From NCBI GenBank assembly GCA_031271245.1, contig JAISWC010000191.1:1-8792 (forward strand): a stretch of 8,792 nt of DNA, written 5' to 3'. The notes beneath the pieces were generated by a model. It was not told the origin of the DNA, ran no database searches, and worked only from the letters and a program-made list of their open reading frames with translations. The DNA comes from Tannerella sp. (lineage in GTDB: Bacteria; Bacteroidota; Bacteroidia; Bacteroidales; Tannerellaceae). Numbering within the stretch: the first letter of the stretch is position 1; the number at the start of each line of letters is the position of its first letter. Both the position numbers and the translations under genes were made by a program. This document shows positions 5,884 to 8,792 of this stretch, piece after piece.

Positions 5884-6861
5884 ATGATAAGTTACAAAAC
5901 AAAATATGCAGGATTGACCTTGAGAAACCCGTTGATTGTCGGGAGTTCGGGACTGACAAACAGCGCAAGGCGAAACGGGGAGTTTGAAAAGGCCGGAGCG
6001 GGGGCGATTGTCCTCAAATCGCTGTTCGAGGAACAGATGGAGATGCAGAGCGATGCCTTGATGCACGACGGGGATGCGCCCGACGCGGCTGAATACATTC
6101 GGGGTTATACGAAAGCCAGGCAGATGGAAGAATATCTCTCGCTGATTGAAGAGACGAAGAAACTTTGTTCGATACCGGTGATTGCGAGCATCAACTGCTA
6201 CAAGGTGGATGCGTGGGCTGATTTTGCCGTGCAGATGGAAGCTGCCGGCGCGGATGCGCTGGAACTGAATGTGTTTTATCTGTATACGGATTTGGATTTC
6301 AGACCTGGGGAAGTGGTCGAACTCTATGCTTCCATTCTCCGGAAAGTGAAAGCGAAGGTATCCATTCCCGTCATCATGAAAATCGGAAAAAATTTCAGTA
6401 ACATCCCAGCGCTGGTAAATCAGTTGAAATTGAACGGCGCCGACGGAGTTGTACTGTTCAACCGTTATTACCAGCCCGACATCAATATCCACACGATGCA
6501 GATTGTATCGGGGCAGGTGTTCAGCAGTCATTCCGACCTGAGCGAAACCCTGCGGTGGACGGCCTTCGTTTCGGGCAAGGCGCCCGGCATCTCAATCGCC
6601 TCCTCCACGGGCATACACGACTGGGAAGACGTGGTGAAATGCCTGCTGGCCGGCGCCTCGGCCGTGCAACTGTGCAGTGTCCTGTACACGCACGGTACGG
6701 AAATCATTCCGCAGATGCTGACCTGTATGGAAGAATGGATGCTCCACACGAAATATCTGGCAATCGACGAATTTATCGGAAAGTTGAATTTCGCCAACGT
6801 AGAGAATCACATACTCTATGAACGCTCCCAGTTTATGAAATACTTTTCCAACCGGGATTGA
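5884..6861 (+). CDS. Dihydroorotate dehydrogenase-like flavoprotein
   Basis: A 325-residue TIM-barrel protein related to class 1 dihydroorotate dehydrogenase (PyrD), of the DHOD-like subgroup found in Bacteroidota. FMN-site features are visible: NPLIVGSSGLTNS (15-27), Lys45 in IVLKS, Asn104 in ASINC, ALELN (125-129), Lys166 in VIMKIG, SSTGIHD (240-246) and the phosphate-site stretch AVQLCSVLYTHG (260-271). In true class 1 enzymes the segment after ELN reads SCPN or similar with a catalytic Cys; here it is NVFYLYTD, with Tyr132 at about the Cys position. Dihydroorotate oxidation by the usual mechanism is therefore doubtful, and the real substrate is unknown. The start is supported by AAAGAAAGGT just upstream. 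It lies 81 bases after yggS, same strand, and about 700 bases before aconitase. Confidence 0.88.
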   Translation: MISYKTKYAGLTLRNPLIVGSSGLTNSARRNGEFEKAGAGAIVLKSLFEEQMEMQSDALMHDGDAPDAAEYIRGYTKARQMEEYLSLIEETKKLCSIPVIASINCYKVDAWADFAVQMEAAGADALELNVFYLYTDLDFRPGEVVELYASILRKVKAKVSIPVIMKIGKNFSNIPALVNQLKLNGADGVVLFNRYYQPDINIHTMQIVSGQVFSSHSDLSETLRWTAFVSGKAPGISIASSTGIHDWEDVVKCLLAGASAVQLCSVLYTHGTEIIPQMLTCMEEWMLHTKYLAIDEFIGKLNFANVENHILYERSQFMKYFSNRD

Positions 6862-6996
6862 AGAAAAAAAATGAAAGGCTGAACGGGCCATGCCGCACGG
6901 GGGCGTTTCAGATTGTCGCGAAACAGGAAGGCACGACATGTATTCATTCTTTCACGCCCCACTTATTCTTTCATTTACCGGCGTTTTTTCTTTAAA

Positions 6997-7026
6997 TTGC
7001 TCGTTTTAAGGGTGAAAATACTTTTG
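6997..7026 (+). promoter_or_regulatory. Promoter in front of the palindrome array
   Basis: TTG at 6997-6999 and TACTTTTG at 7019-7026 are 19 bases apart, a good Bacteroidota promoter. The expected transcription start (about 7033) falls just before the first palindrome at 7037, so the RNA would begin with stacked hairpins. It may have served the decayed gene downstream or a non-coding RNA. Confidence 0.5.
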
Positions 7027-7036
7027 TACAGGACCA

Positions 7037-7107
7037 ATTCCCCATGGGAAATTGATAATTTCCGTTGGGGAATCGGCGATTTCCCCGGGGTAATTGGCGG
7101 ATTCCCC
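7037..7107. repeat. Three tandem palindromes with exact 21-bp spacing
   Basis: Three inverted repeats are centred at 7055, 7076 and 7097. In the first, GGAAATT (7047-7053) pairs with AATTTCC (7057-7063), and after a TG/GT internal mismatch ATTCCCCA (7037-7044) pairs with TGGGGAAT (7066-7073). In the second, GGG-G-AATC pairs with GATT-T-CCC (7067-7085, one G-T wobble). In the third, GGGG (7087-7090) and CCCC (7104-7107) flank a weaker centre. The common plan is GGGG-AAT-core-ATT-CCCC. Read as protein it gives seven-residue units on either strand (for example DNFRWGI, GDFPGVI, GGFPEGF), but no good start or family supports a gene. 21 bp is two helical turns, so all centres face the same side of the DNA. 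Confidence 0.7.
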
Positions 7108-7119
7108 GAAGGGTTTTGA

Positions 7120-7365
7120 GAGCCGGCGCAACAATTTGAAATTCACCCTGCCGCACAGCCTTTCACTCGTACCGTTTCCTGTCGGAAGGGGTATCACGAA
7201 CGGGTTCACAACCGGTTGTATGAGATGATGAAAGACCTGACAGACCTATCTGGCCAACGAACTGCCGGAAGGCTACCGCGAAGTGTTTGTCCGCAGTCGT
7301 TTCGGCATCTCCGCATCACGCAAATCCTGAAAATGTTTCGCGTCAAGTTGAAAGACTATCTGTGA
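7120..7365 (+). pseudogene. Remnant of an unrecognised gene with two frameshifts
   Basis: One frame is open from 7120 to the TGA at 7363-7365, with its only ATG codons at 7225 and 7228. Read plainly, its middle looks unlike protein. If one extra base is dropped near 7246 and one missing base is restored near 7312, the reading becomes coherent: NRLYEMMKDLTD, then YLANELPEGYREVFVRSRF, then GISRITQILKMFRVKLKDYL and stop. The pattern of two opposite single-base shifts suggests a decayed gene tail. I do not recognise the family; the last part resembles a small helical DNA-binding end, which is only an impression. The left end is uncertain, and a perfect 12-bp palindrome (ACAACCGGTTGT, 7208-7219) lies inside it. 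An alternative is a real 46-residue product from 7225. Confidence 0.4.
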
Positions 7366-7495
7366 ATGGATTTGGCAAAAAAATATATTATAAATTCTCC
7401 GCCTCCCGATTGAATTTCATTATTCCGGCATTGACCTCATTTATCTCCTGCGATTTTTTTTACTTTTTTCGGCGGCTGTTTGAGGAAGATATGCC

Positions 7496-7503
7496 TACCT
7501 TTG
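7496..7503 (+). promoter_or_regulatory. -7 box of the aconitase gene
   Basis: TACCTTTG is an exact and typical Bacteroidota -7 box. The nearest TTTG (7479-7482) is only 13 bases upstream, too close, and only a CTG (7476-7478) lies nearer the usual place, so the -33 element is weak. The predicted leader to the ATG at 7569 is about 60 bases and contains the hairpin at 7528-7553. Confidence 0.45.
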
Positions 7504-7527
7504 CCTTTGCCGTTTCATAAAGCGGTG

Positions 7528-7553
7528 CGGTTTCCGAACTTTTTCGGGAGCCG
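7528..7553 (+). promoter_or_regulatory. Hairpin in the aconitase leader
   Basis: CGGTTTCCGAA (7528-7538) pairs with TTCGGGAGCCG (7543-7553) over all 11 positions (two G-U pairs) around a CTTT loop. GTTGTTTTATA follows (7554-7564), giving a partly T-rich tail, and the ATG is at 7569. The arrangement could act as an attenuator or as a stop for transcripts entering from 7033, or as a translation control element. The distance of 15 bases to the start codon puts it at the edge of the ribosome-binding region. Confidence 0.5.
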
Positions 7554-7568
7554 GTTGTTTTATACAAA

Positions 7569-8792
7569 ATGAATGTGATGAACAGTTATCTCGATTTGAT
7601 TACCCGGTGTTACGGCCGGCTGACGCACTCCGTGAAACATACGCGGAGCGTGCTGGGACATCCGCTGACCCTCGCGGAGAAAATACTTTATGCGCATCTT
7701 TTCCGGCAGCCGGCGGAGCGGGCGTATGAGCGGGGAGCGGATTACGCCGACTTCCGTCCCGACCGGGTGGCCATGCAGGACGCGACGGCGCAGATGGCGC
7801 TCCTGCAGTTTATGAATGCCGGACGCAGGGAATCGGTCGTGCCGGCGACGGTGCACTGCGACCATCTGATTCGAGCATACCGGGGTGCGGCGGAAGACCT
7901 GGCAGCAGCCAATACGGCCAACCGGGAAGTATACGACTTCCTGCGCGCCGTTTGCAGCAAATACGGCATTGGCTTCTGGAAACCCGGCGCCGGCATCATT
8001 CACCAGGTGGTACTGGAAAACTACGCTTTCCCCGGCGGGATGATGGTGGGAACCGATTCGCACACGCCCAATGCCGGCGGACTGGGCATGATGGCCATCG
8101 GCGTGGGCGGTGCGGATGCGGTCGACGTCATGACGGGCATGGAATGGGAACTGAAAATGCCGCGCCTGACTGGCGTGAAGCTGACCGGACGGCTGTCCGG
8201 CTGGGCGTCGCCGAAGGATGTCATCCTCAAACTGGCCGGTATCCTGACGGTCAGGGGCGCTACCAATGCCATCCTTGAATATTTCGGCCCCGGCGCCGCC
8301 ACGCTTTCGGCCACCGGCAAGGCCACCGTCTGCAACATGGGCGCCGAGATGGGCGCGACGACGTCCATCTTCCCCTTTGACGAAGAAATGAAACGCTATC
8401 TGGAGGCCACCGGACGCAAAGAGGCGGCTGCGCTGGCCGGCGCCGTGCAGGCTGACCTGCAGGCCGACCCGGAAGTGGAGCGACAGCCCGAAGCCTTCTA
8501 CGACCGCGTCATCGAAATCAATCTCTCCGAACTGGAACCCTACCTGAACGGCCCCTTCACGCCCGACGCCGCCACGCCGCTTTCGGCCTTTGCCGGCAGG
8601 GTGAAGCAAAACGGCTATCCGCGCCGGATGGAGGCAGGACTGATTGGCTCGTGCACGAACTCGTCCTGGGAGGATATGAGTCGCGCTGCTTCCCTGGCGC
8701 GTCAGGCGGTGGACAAAAAGCTGAAGGTGGCCGCGCCGCTAACTGTCAATCCCGGCTCCGAACAGATCCGCTACACGGCGGAACGCAACGGT
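7569..8792 (+). CDS. acn: Aconitate hydratase, 3' end outside the window
   Basis: 408 codons of an aconitase (citrate to isocitrate via cis-aconitate, TCA cycle, cytosol), open to the window edge; the family has about 750 residues, so just over half is present. It is of the mitochondrial (ACO2-like) type. Visible marks are RPDRVAMQDATAQMALLQF (63-81), VHCDHL (95-100) with substrate residues, GTDSHTPNAGG (161-171), GADAVDVMTG (181-190), KLAGILTVRGATNAILEYFG (221-240), MGAEMGATTS (257-266) and GLIGSCTNSS (357-366), where Cys362 is the first ligand of the [4Fe-4S] cluster. The other two cysteines lie beyond the window. I chose the ATG at 7569, preceded by TATACAAA, over the ATG three codons on at 7578; both are possible. 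The gene has a -7 box at 7496 and a leader hairpin. The long open frame on the other strand (7560-8609) is a shadow of this GC-rich gene. Confidence 0.95.
   Translation, partial: MNVMNSYLDLITRCYGRLTHSVKHTRSVLGHPLTLAEKILYAHLFRQPAERAYERGADYADFRPDRVAMQDATAQMALLQFMNAGRRESVVPATVHCDHLIRAYRGAAEDLAAANTANREVYDFLRAVCSKYGIGFWKPGAGIIHQVVLENYAFPGGMMVGTDSHTPNAGGLGMMAIGVGGADAVDVMTGMEWELKMPRLTGVKLTGRLSGWASPKDVILKLAGILTVRGATNAILEYFGPGAATLSATGKATVCNMGAEMGATTSIFPFDEEMKRYLEATGRKEAAALAGAVQADLQADPEVERQPEAFYDRVIEINLSELEPYLNGPFTPDAATPLSAFAGRVKQNGYPRRMEAGLIGSCTNSSWEDMSRAASLARQAVDKKLKVAAPLTVNPGSEQIRYTAERNG

Larger units (their letters stand above)
6862..7568. other. Intergenic stretch with promoter, palindrome array and gene remnant
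   Basis: No intact gene is supported in these 707 bases. In order they hold a weak hairpin region just after the flavoprotein stop (CTGAACG near 6880 with CGTTTCAG near 6904-6911, no T-tract), a promoter (6997-7026), the 21-bp palindrome array (7037-7107), a frameshifted gene remnant (to 7365), an AT-rich stretch (7366-7470), and the aconitase promoter and leader. Open frames at 6913-7119 (+), 7006-7209 (-) and 7287-7520 (+) show no family signal and are not called. Confidence 0.5.

Noticed and set aside
5650..6531. 293-codon open frame on the minus strand
   Set aside because: It crosses the ends of yggS and the PyrD-like gene on the opposite strand and shows no family motif.
6900..6960. Long-range pairing GGGGCGT (6900-6906) with ACGCCCC (6954-6960)
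   Set aside because: Only seven pairs over a 47-base loop; expected by chance and without a T-tract.
7037..7107. CRISPR array
   Set aside because: Units are contiguous 21-bp palindromes with no unique spacers, and no cas gene is in the window.
6913..7119. 68-codon open frame through the 21-bp palindromes
   Set aside because: The seven-residue pattern follows from the 21-bp DNA repeat and appears on both strands; the upstream half has no protein-like pattern and the promoter starts inside the frame.
7560..8609. 349-codon open frame on the minus strand
   Set aside because: It is antisense to the aconitase, which has full family motifs in its own frame; GC-rich genes often leave such frames open.

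Overview
The window looks like chromosomal DNA of a member of the Bacteroidota, most likely order Bacteroidales; genus is not resolved. The evidence is the promoter style (repeated matches to the Bacteroidota -7 box TAnnTTTG, several with a TTG/TTTG -33 element 19-20 bases upstream), A-rich rather than strongly Shine-Dalgarno start regions, and gene families typical of that phylum: a DUF4494 protein, a dihydroorotate-dehydrogenase-like protein, a mitochondrial-type aconitase and a TIGR01784/PDDEXK_2 nuclease. AT-rich intergenic DNA alternates with GC-richer genes.

Left part (1-2946): about 550 bases without a supported gene open with a near-perfect 40-bp palindrome and lead to the promoter of a small XRE-type regulator (553-1032, +). 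It converges with an MsbA-like ABC exporter (1099-2946, -), whose promoter lies at 3009-3039. Middle part: a 640-base non-coding stretch holds three 11-bp direct repeats, a hairpin and a good promoter (3525-3555) for a PD-(D/E)XK nuclease with an in-frame heptad-repeat coiled coil (3587-4645). This nuclease gene, a DUF4494 gene (4658-5143) and the PLP-homeostasis gene yggS (5140-5802) are packed like an operon, with a 12-base gap and then an ATGA overlap.

Right part: after an 81-base gap with a strong hairpin comes a PyrD-like flavoprotein gene (5884-6861) whose canonical catalytic cysteine position is replaced. Then follow about 700 bases without an intact gene. They hold a promoter (6997-7026), three tandem palindromes centred exactly 21 bp apart (7037-7107), the remains of an unrecognised gene with two compensating frameshifts, and the leader of an aconitase gene with an 11-bp hairpin just before the start codon. 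The aconitase runs off the window at 8792 after 408 codons.

Most genes are housekeeping (lipid export, PLP homeostasis, TCA cycle). No complete new multi-gene system is visible. The least explained element is the promoter plus 21-bp palindrome array at 6997-7107.
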